A DNA stretch of 64,000 nt from Lepus europaeus. Its lineage: Eukaryota > Chordata > Mammalia > Lagomorpha > Leporidae. The translations under genes and the position numbers were made by a program. Positions within the stretch are counted from its first letter, which is position 1; the number at the start of each line of letters is the position of its first letter. The notes beneath the pieces were generated by a model. The model saw only the letters and a list, made by a program, of their open reading frames with translations. It searched no databases and was not told the origin of the DNA. The DNA lies in the NCBI RefSeq assembly GCF_033115175.1, contig NC_084835.1, positions 85,061,948 through 85,125,947 on the forward strand, in the 5' to 3' direction. Of this stretch, positions 13,069 to 23,514 are shown piece after piece.

Positions 13069-13210
13069 TCTTCCTTCTGTTGGTTTACCCCCCAAATGGT
13101 GGCTGTGGCCGGTGTGCTGCGGCCTGCATGCCACGCTGATCTGAAGCCAGGAGCCAGGTGCTTCCTCCTGGTCTCCCATGCGGCCAAGCACTTGGGCCAT
13201 CCTCCACTGC
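12658..13210. mobile_element. Inverted SINE pair in env TM relic
   Basis: A minus-strand, 5'-truncated C-repeat (13,004-13,210, with its T-tail also at 12,658-12,682) is flanked by a 16-bp target duplication TATGGGAAAGTTCTTT at 12,642-12,657 and 13,211-13,226. A plus-strand C-repeat (12,683-13,003) was inserted into that T-tail, leaving AAAAAAATTT on each side. The two lie tail to tail and could fold into a long imperfect hairpin. Confidence 0.9.
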
Positions 13211-13558
13211 TATGGGAAAGTTCTTTGACAACTGGGGAAATTTCTTTAGAAATTGGAAGTGGCTGCTTTGGCCGTCACTCTTCCTAGGACCAATATGTGC
13301 CATCCTTTTTATTCTCTTGGTAGGACCATGTATAATAAACTGTCTTACACATTTTATGTCTTCTAGGATTAAACAACTAGAAACCAACAAACTCCAGGTG
13401 GTACTCCAGACGAAGCCCTCAAGGAAATCTGCATTCTACCAGCGACCGTTAGCTTGACCTTCAGAGGAATCCTCTGCTGCCTTCCCATAATGACTCCCCC
13501 TTTAAGCATGAAGCAGCCAGAAAGATCATGCCCCCATATCCTCGGGGGTGGGGGGGCA

Positions 13559-13934
13559 TGAAAGAGGTAAGGTGGGAGGTGTTGGTTGGGCTAATGGGTA
13601 GTTAGGTCAGTTCACTGCACTTAGTTTTTCTTAAAGCTAGACAAGATTGTAATCCCTGCCTTCTGATTAGCTCTTATTCTGCTCCTCCCCAGTTTGGTTA
13701 AATCTAGGTTTGATTTACAGAAAGGGGCCAATCAGAAAGAGCCACTTCAAGCTTGCAAAAGGCAGACCATGGCAAGTTTCTTTGGCATTGCCCACCTTGG
13801 AGCACACCCCTACTCCAACTGCTGTGGCAGGAAGTTTCTCCCTTTCAATAAATCTTGCTTTGCTCACTGTCCCTGTTTGCTCGGAAATTCTTCTTTGTTG
13901 TCAAGATTATCCTTGTCCTCATCCTACCACAACA
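13559..13934 (+). repeat. 3' LTR of the provirus
   Basis: Preceded by a G-rich polypurine tract (CTCGGGGGTGGGGGGGCA, up to 13,558). Begins TGAAAGAGG, ends CCACAACA, and has AATAAA at about 13,847, so it has the TG...CA form and a polyadenylation signal. About 376 bp. LINE-1 sequence begins directly after it. Confidence 0.78.
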
Positions 13935-14517
13935 GAAAGACCACCCATGTTCACGGGTTGGAAGAATACAGTTAAACGTTCATACTACCAAAAGCAATTT
14001 ACAGATTTGATGAAATTTCTATCAAACTACAGATGACATTCTTCACAAAACTAGAAAAAGCAATCATACAGCTCACACTGAAGTAAAGACCCTGAAAAAC
14101 CAACCAATATTGAGCAAAAAATGAAAACAAAAACCAACAAACAAAAGTTGCAAGCATCATAATATCAGATTTCAAGACACACTACAGAGCTTCTGTAACC
14201 AAAATGGCATGGGATGGGCATAAAAACAAACACAAGACACAGTGGAACAGAATGGATATCCCAGAAATAAATCCATGCACCTACAGCCAATTGATTCTTG
14301 ACAAATTCACTAATAACACAAAGAGAAGAAAGGATGGCTTCTTTAATAAATGGTGCTGGGAAAAATGGATATCTACATAGAGACAGAAAAATTGATCCCC
14401 CCCTCCAGCTCTCACTCTACCATAGGCAATGATTTTATGGATAAGACCTTATATGCTCAGGCAACAAAAGCAAAACTAGACAAATAGGATTATAACAAAA
14501 TAACAAGCTTCTGCAAA

Positions 14518-14607
14518 GGATACAATCAACAGAGTGAAGAAAACTGGCAGAGTGGGAGAAAAGGATACAATAAACAGAGTGAAGAAAACTGGCAGAGTGG
14601 GAGAAAA
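14518..14607 (+). repeat. 45-bp tandem duplication
   Basis: Two adjacent 45-bp copies starting GGATACAATC and GGATACAATA, differing by one base as read, within L1 ORF2 sequence. Confidence 0.9.
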
Positions 14608-14849
14608 TACTTGTAAACTAGTCATCTGACAAAGAATTAGAATCCAGAATTCAAGGAACTGAAAAAAACCTCAATAATGACAAAAAACAATCCAGTCCAG
14701 GAATGACCAAAGGATTTGAATGGACATTCCTCAAAAGGATAGACACAAATAGCCAACAAATTTATGAAGAGTTCAGTATTATTAGCAATCAGAGAAATGT
14801 GAATCAAAACCATAATGATATAGCTTCACTCCAGTTAGAATGATTATTA

Positions 14850-15135
14850 TCAGGGCTGGCATTGTTTTGTAATGGGTAAAGCTGTCACCAGAGATGCTGG
14901 CGTCTCATATAGGTGCTGGTTCATGTCCTACCAGCTCCCTGCTAAGGTACCTTGGAAAATCAGAAGCTGGCCCAACTGTTTGGGCCCCTGCCACCCACGT
15001 GGGAGATTCAGATGAGGCTCCTGGATTTGGCCTGGAGCACTGCCATTGCAGCCATCTGGTGAGCAAACCAGAAACGGAAGAGCTCTCTTTCTCTACTTCT
15101 ATGTAACTTTCTCAAATAAATAAATCGTTAAAAAA
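14850..15135 (+). mobile_element. Old C-repeat SINE in L1
   Basis: Diverged C-repeat with CTCAAATAAATAAAT tail. Imperfect target duplication TAGAATGATTATTA / TAGAATGATCATTA at 14,836-14,849 and 15,136-15,149. Confidence 0.88.
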
Positions 15136-15204
15136 TAGAATGATCATTAACAAAAATAAAACACTAAAAACAGACCTAACCGTATGATCCAGCTATCTCA
15201 CTTC

Positions 15205-15207
15205 TAG

Positions 15208-15240
<33 letters not shown>

Positions 15241-15282
15241 CATGTATGTGTATGTATATGTATATATATATATATATATCCA
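15205..15282 (+). repeat. GT / GTAT / TA microsatellite
   Basis: A run of GT dinucleotides passes into GTAT tetranucleotides and then TA dinucleotides; likely length-variable. Confidence 0.92.
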
Positions 15283-16018
15283 AAGGAAATTACATCAGCA
15301 TATCAGATACATATACTCAAATGTTCACTACTGCTCTATTCATAATAGCTAAGCTAGTGAATCAATCCAGATAATCCTCAAAAGATGAATGAGTAAAGAA
15401 AATGTGGTATATACACATAACTGAAAATTAGTCACAAAAGAATGATACACTATCATTTGCAGCAAACTGTATGGAAGTGGATGACATCATGTTAAGTGAA
15501 ATAAGACTCAGAATGACAAATACATGTTCTCTCTCATATGTGGAAGCTGGAGGAAAAAGCCAATATGAATGGAGAATAGTGATCATAAGCGACTGGGAAG
15601 GGTGTGTGTGCTTAGTGGCTGGAGGAGAGGAGACAGGGAGGTTAGATAACTGGATACCAAAACAGATACAGTAAGTTCTAGAGTTCTAAAGTACAATTGA
15701 GTGACTATACACTATTGTATATTGTATATCTTATGAATTAACAGAAGAATTCAAAAACTTGAAACAAAGTAATGACAAGAAGGAAATACTGATCAGTATA
15801 CATTGTATACATTTCCTGAAATGTCACACTATACCTCATAAATATGTACAATTATATATTAAATTTTTTTTAAAAATTGTCATGTTTAAGGAGTCAGAAA
15901 TGCTTCCTGGGTTTTTATCAACTTTGAATACATGTATTGAATCATCACACTGTATCCTTAAAATATTGTGCAATTGAAAAAATAAAAAATTTAATATATG
16001 TGTTAAATTGAGTGATAC

Positions 16019-16311
16019 AGGCTGGCGCCCTGGCTCACTTGGTTAATCCTCTGCATATAGGCGCCGGGTTCTAGTCCTGGTTGCTCCTCTTCCAGTCCAG
16101 CTCTCTGCTGTGGCCCGGGAAGGCAGTGGAGGATGGCCCAAGTGCTTGGGCCCCTGCACCTGCATGGGAGACTGGGAGGAGGCACCTGGCTTCTGCTTTG
16201 GATCGGCGCAGCACACCAGCCGTAGCAGCCATTTGGGGGGGTAGGCCAATGGAAGGAAGACCTTTCTCTCTGTCTCTCTTTCACTGTCTAACTCTGCTTG
16301 TCAAGAAAAAA
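16019..16311 (+). mobile_element. C-repeat SINE
   Basis: Full-length C-repeat. Perfect 14-bp target duplication AAATTGAGTGATAC at 16,005-16,018 and 16,312-16,325. Confidence 0.94.
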
Positions 16312-16325
16312 AAATTGAGTGATAC

Positions 16326-18255
16326 CATCTTCCAGGAATACAGGAGTAGAAGGCAGACAGAGGCTGAAGAAGACTTGGAAATGACAGTGTCAGGAACTAG
16401 GCACGGTTGATCTCAACCTTAAAAAAGATATTGCAATTATTGCAGATTTGCTGAAGTAATATCTACTCCTGCTCCTAGTGTGCACTCCTGCACTGAAGAA
16501 GCTGGATAGTGAGCGACTACATTTCCCAGTTTCCACTGTGCATAGGCTCCGTCAGATGTCCAAGTCACACATGGAATTCTACTCTTAAAACCTGGAAGAA
16601 GATGAGCAGGTGAGGTAGAGAGCAAATGAAGGAGTTGGGTCTTCTCTCTAGTTGCAGAGATGTTCTGATCTCTTGAGGGAGGGAGAGTTGTAGTATAGGC
16701 AGCAGTACTAATTTTTGTGATTCTGCAGCTCCCTTGTCACACTAGCTCCAGGTTTTTCCTACTTAGCATCCCAGTTTTTGCAGTGAGGTTCTCAGTCTCA
16801 CTGATTTGAGATTTTGTAGACTAATGCCTTGTAATTGATTTTTTTCTGTCTTAACTAGTTAGTGTCTCTCTAGCTTGAGTAGCTAGAGGTATGGCCTGCA
16901 ACGAAGAAGCACAGAGAGTTTGGGTTTGTGGGCTCAGAGAAGATGACTTTCCAAAACAAGTAACTGTGCACAGGTCAGAGGGAGTGGTCATTTATGTAAC
17001 TTATGAATTATGGCCAGAGCCAGGCAAAAGTTTAAGTTTTGAATTATAACATCTCACATTTAAGGTCTTTGAAGACAGGGAGAAAAAGATAACATAATTC
17101 TGTAGCTAGATAAGAATATTCAAAAGAAATACTGAAGTTAAAGGTCTGTTAAACAAATCAGAAAATTAGGTAAAAGTACACTTGAAGCCAGGCCCTGAAG
17201 GTGGGATATCTGGAGGACCAAGCAGGGGAGGACTGCATAGAAAAAAGTTAACATCATCAAAACTGAGATTAATATCATTAGAAGAGTCAGACTGTACGGT
17301 TGACCTACAGAAAATTTTCTACAATAATAAGGCTGTTCTGCCCATCTGTAGCACTAAACCACTACACACCTGCTACCTTTCTGAGTCTAAACTCTTGATA
17401 GCTGTGGTTGCTTGCCTTGCCCATGTGACCAGTCCCCACATATCCCTGAAAATTGAGTCTTATGCAGGTTTCCCTGGCAGAAAAACTACACAAGTATTGT
17501 TGTATTTCACTGCTTAAGGAAGCAGTCTATTCTGTGTGATCATTCACAGAGCAGAAAATATCAGAAGCCTGTGCAAAGACGCCTCTAGAGACTGCCTGAT
17601 GGCTTTTCTTCTTGCTTATTAATCTAATAAGTTACAGCTGAATAAAAAAGTGCACAAATTACCAGATTTAAACACCACCCTTATATTACATCAGAGTTCT
17701 GTACCTCAGAAGTCAGGCATAGCATGACTGGGCTCTGCTCACGCTGACTGGGCTGCTCCCGTTACCAAGCTATCCTTATACCAGGTGTGCCAACTGCTCA
17801 GCTGTCAGCTATTGTATTCTCATCTGGAACTTGGGGTCATCTTCCGGGTTCATTCTAGTTACCAACAAGGCAAATCCTTGCTGTTGTAGGACTGTTCTCT
17901 CCATTTCTTTGCTTGCTGACAGCTGGGGTCACTCTCAGGTTTCAGAGGCCAACTTGCATTGCTTGTCATGTGTTCCCATCCATCTTCAAGTCAGCAACAG
18001 CATAGAAAACCCTTCTCATGCTTCAAATCATTCTGAGAACCCTTTTTATAAGCAGCCTATTTCAAAGGGCACATGAGATTAGATCAAGGCTCACCTGGAT
18101 AATCTTTCGCCATTTAACATAACACATTAAAGATGTGAAATTTCATCAGCTGTCACAATTCTGGTTATTAGAGCAGAAATTCTTAAAAGGCTGCTTTTAG
18201 AATTCCTTTTCCTAAGGAAAAAAAAAGAAAAAAAAAAAAAGAATACCTTGAGAAA
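16326..18255. other. Mostly unique TPGS2 intronic sequence
   Basis: About 1.9 kb without a supported exon. The patch at about 16,450-16,620 looks like an ancient interspersed repeat but I cannot name it. The open frame at 17,182-17,517 shows no recognisable domain. TPGS2 exon 2 was looked for on the minus strand and not found. Confidence 0.5.
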
Positions 18256-18258
18256 TAC

Positions 18259-18332
18259 GAGAGGGCTTCAAGTTCATGAAAAGTTCATGTTCTCTTAATC
18301 TACTTTTCCATGAACATTTTGAAGCCCCCTTG
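18259..18332. repeat. Short inverted-repeat (MITE-like) element
   Basis: About 74 bp with imperfect terminal inverted repeats: GAGGGCTTCAAGTTCATG on the left and CATGAACATTTTGAAGCCCC on the right. It resembles a short non-autonomous DNA transposon; family not identified. Confidence 0.6.
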
Positions 18333-19621
18333 TAATTCATATACCACAAAAATTCACTCAGTCTTTTGCTGGTCATACTAATTTTTTAAAAAAACTGACA
18401 CATAAACATTGTACATACTCATGAGGTATCATGTGATGTTCTGATACATGTATACACTGTGTAACTGTACAAAGATACTCACCTACTCAAATACATAATT
18501 TCTTTATGATTAAAACATTCAAACTCTTTTTTAAAATATAAAAATATAGCTTTTTAAAGAAACAACCATACATTACCATTATCTATAGTCATCCTATTGT
18601 GCAACAGAACAGCAAAGCTTCTTAGTCCTCTCTAACCATAACTTAGTACCTACTAATCAACCTTTCCTCTTCCTCACCCTCACTACTCTCCCAGGCCTTT
18701 GGTATCCGCCTTTCTACTCTGAACTTTTATGAGATTGATGCTTTTTACATTCCACAGAACTCCCCAACTTTTAAGTATACAAGCATCCTTGCCCTCAAAC
18801 AAACTCCATATTTTAGTACTCATTCCATACTCCCCTCTTCCACCAGCCTCCAGCAACTACTAAGCTATTTCAGTCTCTATAGATTTGCTAATTCTGTACT
18901 TTTCATGTAAATGAATCACACAATATTCATCTTTTCCAACTACAACTTTCACTTTATTTTCAAGGTTCATCTATGTGGTACCATGTATAAGAACTTAATT
19001 CCTTATTTTTGCTGAATAATATTCTGTTGTATGAAGATATCACATTTTGTAAAACCATTCATCATGGGCATTTGGGTTGTTTTCACTTCTGACCTGTGAA
19101 TAATGCTGCTAATAACGCTTCGGTACAAGTGTTTGTGTATAAATACTTTTATTTCTCTTGGGTATATATACCTAAAAATGGAATTGCTAGGTCATATGGT
19201 AACTCACTGTTTAACCTTTTGAAGAAGTGCAAACTTCTTAAAGCTGTTTTGCCATTGTGTAATCTACCAATGGTATAGTCATGTGTTCCCAGTTTTTCCA
19301 CATCCTTGCACAGTTATGTCCATCTTTTTGATTACGGCTATCCTAGTTAGCAGGTGTGAAATGCTATCTGGTTATGATCTGTATTTCTCTGGTGACTAAT
19401 GATGATCATCTTTATATATGCTTATTGGCCTTTTGTGTATCTTTGGAGAAACGCCCATTCAGATCCGTTTAAATTGGATTTGTCTTTTATTGAGTTTCAG
19501 GAGTTCTTTATAGATTCCATATGTAAGTCTCGTCATATATATGTTTTGCAAATATTCTGTTTTCTGGAAAGTCTTGTCACTTTCTTGAAAGTATCCTTAA
19601 AAGCACACTTATATATATTTT

Positions 19622-20055
19622 AGATTTATTTATTTATTTGGAAGGCAGAGTTATAGAGAAGGAAAGAGGGAGAGAGGGAGAGAGGGAAGGAGGGAAGAAG
19701 GGAGGGAGGGGGGAGAGAGGGAGGGGGAGGGAGGGGGAGGGAGGGAGAGGGAGGGAGAGGGAGGGAGAGGGAGGGAGAGGGAGAGAGAGGGAGAGAGAGG
19801 TCTTCTATCCACTGGTTCACTCCCCAAATGGCCCCAATGACCAGAGCTGAGCCAGCCAAGAGCTTCTTCTGGATCTCCCACCGGGTGTTGGGGCCCAAGG
19901 ACTTGGGCCATCCTCCACTGCTTTCCCAGGCTATAGCAGAGAGCTGGATGAGAAGTGGAGCAGCTGGATCTTTAACGGGTGCCCATATGGGGGAGGGGGG
20001 GTGTGCCAGCACAGCAGGTGGCAGCTTTACCAACTATGCCACAGTACCAGCCCCC
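19622..20055 (-). mobile_element. Antisense C-repeat SINE with expanded purine box
   Basis: Minus-strand C-repeat; its T-rich tail is at 19,622 and its head at about 20,050. The CT-box is expanded to a purine run of about 155 bases at 19,640-19,800. Confidence 0.88.
19640..19800 (+). repeat. GGGA-rich polypurine tract
   Basis: Almost pure A/G on the plus strand, with repeated GGGA, GAGAGGGAGG and GGGGGA units. It is the expanded CT-box of the surrounding antisense SINE. Confidence 0.92.
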
Positions 20056-20472
20056 AACAATTAATTTTGATGAAGTCTTGGCATCTTTTTCTTTTATTGT
20101 TTGTGCTTTTGATGTCATTATCTAAGTATCTATTGCCTAAAGTCAAGCAAAAATGAGCCCAATATCTGTTTTCTTTCAAGACTTTCATAGCTCAGCTTTT
20201 AGGTCTAAGATCAATTTGAAGTTAATTTTTATATGTGGTATGACATAGTGATTCAATTTTATTCTTCCACATGTCTATATCCAGTTATCATAGCATCATT
20301 TACTGGAAAAAATATTTTTCCTTATTGACTTGCCTTGATATTCATGCCAAAATCAGTCAATATGACTGATGACATATGATTTTTTTTGGAGTATAAATCT
20401 TACTTCCATTGCTCTGTATTTCCATCTTTATCCCAGTGCCTTAAGAATACTGTAGCTTTGTAACAATTTTTA

Positions 20473-20763
20473 AATTTTTTTTTTTTGACAGGCAGAGTGG
20501 ACAGTGAGAGAGAGACAGACACAGAGAAAGGTCTTCTTTTTGCTGTTGGTTCACCCTCTAATGGCTGCAGCGGCCGGCGCACCGCGCTGATCGGAAGCCA
20601 GGAGCTTCTCCTGGTCTCCCATGCGGGTGCAGGGCCCAAGCACTTGGGCCATCCTCCACTGCACTCCCAGGCCATAGCACAGAGCTGGCCTGGAAGATGG
20701 GCAACCAGGACTAGAACCCGGTGTGCCAGCGCCGCAGGCGGAGGATTAGCCACGGTGCCGGCC
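20473..20763 (-). mobile_element. Antisense C-repeat SINE
   Basis: Target duplication TGTAACAATTTTTA at 20,459-20,472 and 20,764-20,777. Head at right reads as the reverse complement of GGCCGGCACCGTGGC. Confidence 0.93.
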
Positions 20764-20820
20764 TGTAACAATTTTTATTATAGTAAAATATACTTAATAT
20801 TCATCACTATAACCATTTTT

Positions 20821-21145
20821 TTTTTTTTGACAGGCAGAGTGGATAGTGAGAGAGACAGAGACAGAGAGAAAGGTCTTCCTTTTGCCGTTGGTTCACCCTC
20901 CAATGGCTGCTGTGGCCGGCACATCTCGCTGATCCGAAGTCAGGAGCCAGGTGCTTCTCCTGGTCTCCCATGCAGGTACAGGGCACAAGGACTTGGGCCA
21001 TCCTCCACTGCCTTCCAGGGCCATAGCAGAGAGCTGGCCTGGAAGAGGGGCAACCGGGATAGAATCCGGCACCCCAACCGGGACTAGAACCCAGTGTGCC
21101 GGCGCCACAAGGTGGAGGATTAGCCTGTTAAGCTACGGCGCCGGC
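20821..21145 (-). mobile_element. Antisense C-repeat SINE
   Basis: Perfect 16-bp target duplication CACTATAACCATTTTT at 20,805-20,820 and 21,146-21,161. The head is GC-rich and intact. Confidence 0.94.
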
Positions 21146-21529
21146 CACTATAACCATTTTTAAGTGTTCAATTCAATGGCATCAAGTGCATTTACACTGT
21201 TGTACAATCATCATCACTATTCATCTAAAGAAATTTTTGATCAGCTCCAAAGAAGTAAATACCAAAATAAGGAACAGCTGAATTAAAGAAATCTTTCCCT
21301 CTTTTCCAAGATTGTTTTGGCTATTTTGGCTCTCTCGCATTTCCATGTTAATTTTAGGACTGCATCAGTCTGCTAATCTCTTCAAGACTTTGATAAGAAT
21401 TGTAGATCTTAGATGTATCGATCAATTTGGGGAATGCTGGGTTTTTAACAATATTAACGCTTTGAATCCAGAAAAATGATTTGTCTTTCCACATATTTTG
21501 TTCTGCTTTAATTTCTCACTGTGTGTGTG

Positions 21530-21805
21530 TGTGGCAGAGAAGGAGGGACAGAAAAGGTGAGCAGAGTGAAGGCACTTCCCCATCTTCTGGCATACTCCTC
21601 AAATTCCTGCATTGGCTAGGAGCCAGGAAGTCCAGGTCTCCGGCGTGGCGGTAACCCAACTACCTGAATTATCACCACTGCTTCCCAGGATCTGCATTAA
21701 GCAAGAAACAGGAATGAGACGCTGGAGCCAGTGTTTGAACCCAGGCACTCTAGTGTGGGACGTGGACATCCTAACCAGTGTCTTAATCATCAGGCCAAAT
21801 GTCCA
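21530..21805 (-). mobile_element. Old antisense C-type SINE
   Basis: Diverged minus-strand SINE of an older C-repeat subfamily (GCAGAGAAGGAGGGACAG at left, CAGGCCAAATGTCCACCCC at right). No clear target duplication seen. Confidence 0.7.
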
Positions 21806-22123
21806 CCCCTCCACATTCTTTTGTAGTTTTCAGTGCATAAGGCACTGATTGTTGTTCATTTACAAGGATTCTATTCTCTTTGATACTACTACAGATGGAA
21901 TTAATAATTTTTTGGGGATTGTTCATTGCTAGTATATAGCTTTTTCGCCTTCTCTTTTCTGAACTCAAGTTTTTTCTTTTTAATATAAGATCATTGAAAG
22001 TGTACATATTGTACTTCTTCCTTTCCAGTTTGGATGCCTTCACTTTTTTTTCTTGGTGCCAGCTTGCTCTGCTATGACCCCTGATACAATAATAAACAGA
22101 AGTAGTTAAGAATGGAATTCTCC

Positions 22124-22425
22124 AGATTTATTTATGTATTTGAAAGTCAGAGTTACAGAGAGAGAAATCTTCCATCTGCTGGTTACTCTCCAGATGGCCA
22201 CTACAGCTAGGGTTGGGCCAGGTGGAAGCCAGGAGCTTGTTCTGTGTGTCCCACACAGGTGGTAGGGGCCTAAGCACTTGGGTCACCTTCTGCTGCTTTT
22301 CCCAGGCCACTAGAAGGGAGCTGGATGGGAAGCAGAGCAACTGAGACATGAACCTGTGCCCACATGGGATGCCAGCATCACAGGTGGCAGCTTTACCTGC
22401 TATGCCATAACACCAGCTCCCTGAA
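22124..22425 (-). mobile_element. Old antisense C-repeat SINE
   Basis: Starts GATTTATTTATGTATTTGAAAG and ends CATAACACCAGCTCC on the plus strand, the reverse of a C-repeat head. Moderately diverged. Confidence 0.85.
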
Positions 22426-22617
22426 TTCTTTTTCCAAAAGAAATATTGAGAGACAGAAAGAACTGCCACGTGTTGGCCCTGTGGGCATCACTTCCTGGAG
22501 CTTCATCACTAAGCCAAACACCCACTCCAGCAGGATTCTTATTGTGCAGAAACAGTGAACACAGCAAGCCCAGTACTTCAATCCTCAGAAAGGACTGCTC
22601 AAAACTTTGGTTCTTGG

Positions 22618-22914
22618 GGCTGGCGCCGTGGTCCTCCGCCTGCGGCGCCGGCATCCCGTATGGGCGCCGGGTCTGGTCCCGGTTGCTCCTCTTCCAGTTC
22701 AGTTCTCTGCGATGGCTCGGGTGCTTGGGCCCCTTGCACCCGCGTGGGAGACCAGGAGGAGGCGCCTGGCTCCTGGCTTCAGATCGGCACAGCTCCGGCC
22801 ATTGGGGCTATTTGGAGAGTGAACCAACGGAAGGAAGACCGTTCTCTCTGTCTCTCTCTCTCACTGTCTGTAACTCTGACAAGTAAATAAATAAAAATCT
22901 TAAAAAAAAAAAAA
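22618..22914 (+). mobile_element. C-repeat SINE
   Basis: Sense C-repeat with intact GC-rich head. Near-perfect target duplication based on TTTGGTTCTTGG before (22,606-22,617) and after (about 22,919-22,931). Confidence 0.9.
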
Positions 22915-22931
22915 TAAAGTTTGGTTCTTGG

Positions 22932-23514
22932 CTGTTACCTGGGAACTTGGATTCCCACCATTCCCTGGTAAGAACTGCTCAGTGTGTCTAAACTGTTAGT
23001 GCAAATACTGCATTTTATGCTGAGTACCTGCTTTTCTTCAGGGAGTCTAGGATTTGGGTTTATGCTAAGCAGGGATGCCTGCATGACTGATTTTCAATTA
23101 AAGGTGTGGACTTCAAGGTTCAGGTGTGCTTCCTAGGCAGACAACATTTCAGATAAAATGTTGCTGGAGGAAATTAAGTGTGTCCCATGTGATTTCACTA
23201 GACAGGGACTCTTGAAAGCCTGCAGCTGATTTCCTTGATGAGCCCACATGCAACTTTCCATTTGCTGATTTTGCTTTGTATACTTTTGCTGTAATAAATC
23301 ATGCATAAGTATGACCATCCCCCAAGTCCTGTAATCATCATAGCAAAATATCAGATCTGGGTATGGTCTTGGGGGACCCTTGACATATTTTTCTTATTTC
23401 TGATCTTAAGCAGAAAGTAGTCAGTTTTTCATCATTAAGATGTTACCTGTAGGTTTTCCAGAGATGATCTTTACTAGGTTGAGGAAGTTCTATCGCTATC
23501 CTATTTCTAGATTT
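22932..23514. other. Unique intronic stretch
   Basis: About 580 bases with no supported exon, RNA gene or clear repeat. Confidence 0.45.

Larger units (their letters stand above)
10885..13456 (+). pseudogene. Retroviral env relic, split by four insertions
   Basis: A hydrophobic leader-like stretch follows pol at about 10,890-11,005. Degenerate surface-unit-like sequence lies at 11,570-12,113 and 12,438-12,657. The clearest part is the TM end at 13,211-13,456: a tryptophan-rich pre-membrane stretch, a hydrophobic span and a GPCIINCLTHF stretch before a short tail. L1 and SINE insertions break the frame, as do stops. The surface-unit assignment is by position and is weaker than the TM assignment. 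Confidence 0.7.
7800..13934 (+). mobile_element. Decayed class I (gammaretrovirus-like) endogenous provirus
   Basis: Gag, protease, pol and env relics occur in the correct order on the plus strand and end in a polypurine tract and an LTR. Class I is inferred from the gag capsid, connection-domain and TM sequences, which resemble gammaretroviral families. No 5' LTR or primer-binding site was recognised. Insertions inside it: a degraded SINE (9588-9877), an L1 3' end with its own SINE (11,010-11,565), a SINE (12,114-12,425) and an inverted SINE pair (12,658-13,210). Every coding region is interrupted by stops or frameshifts, so it is an old, non-coding copy. Confidence 0.85.
13935..15990 (+). 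mobile_element. Old L1 3' half, sense
   Basis: Diverged ORF2 sequence (CATGTTCACGGGTTGGAAGA onward), then 3' UTR to an A-rich end near 15,990. All frames are broken. Contains a SINE (14,850-15,135), a 45-bp tandem duplication (14,518-14,607) and a microsatellite (15,205-15,280). More diverged than the first L1. Confidence 0.85.
18370..22120 (-). mobile_element. Antisense L1 pieces (3' UTR and ORF2), SINE-interrupted
   Basis: Minus-strand L1 sequence: 3' UTR at 18,370-18,900, ORF2 C-terminal part at 18,900-19,621 and 20,056-20,458, another 3' UTR-like part at 20,778-21,240, then ORF2 at 21,240-21,530 and 21,806-22,120. Broken in all frames. At least two L1 copies seem to be joined. SINEs lie at 19,622-20,055, 20,473-20,763, 20,821-21,145 and 21,530-21,805. 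Confidence 0.8.

Noticed and set aside
20485-21087. 200-codon plus-strand open frame
   Set aside because: Spans two antisense SINEs and the L1 piece between them; the peptide repeats SINE translations.
22446-22890. 146-codon frame and many similar 60-200 codon frames
   Set aside because: They lie within or across C-repeat SINEs, whose GC-rich heads give the same recurring peptides in many copies.
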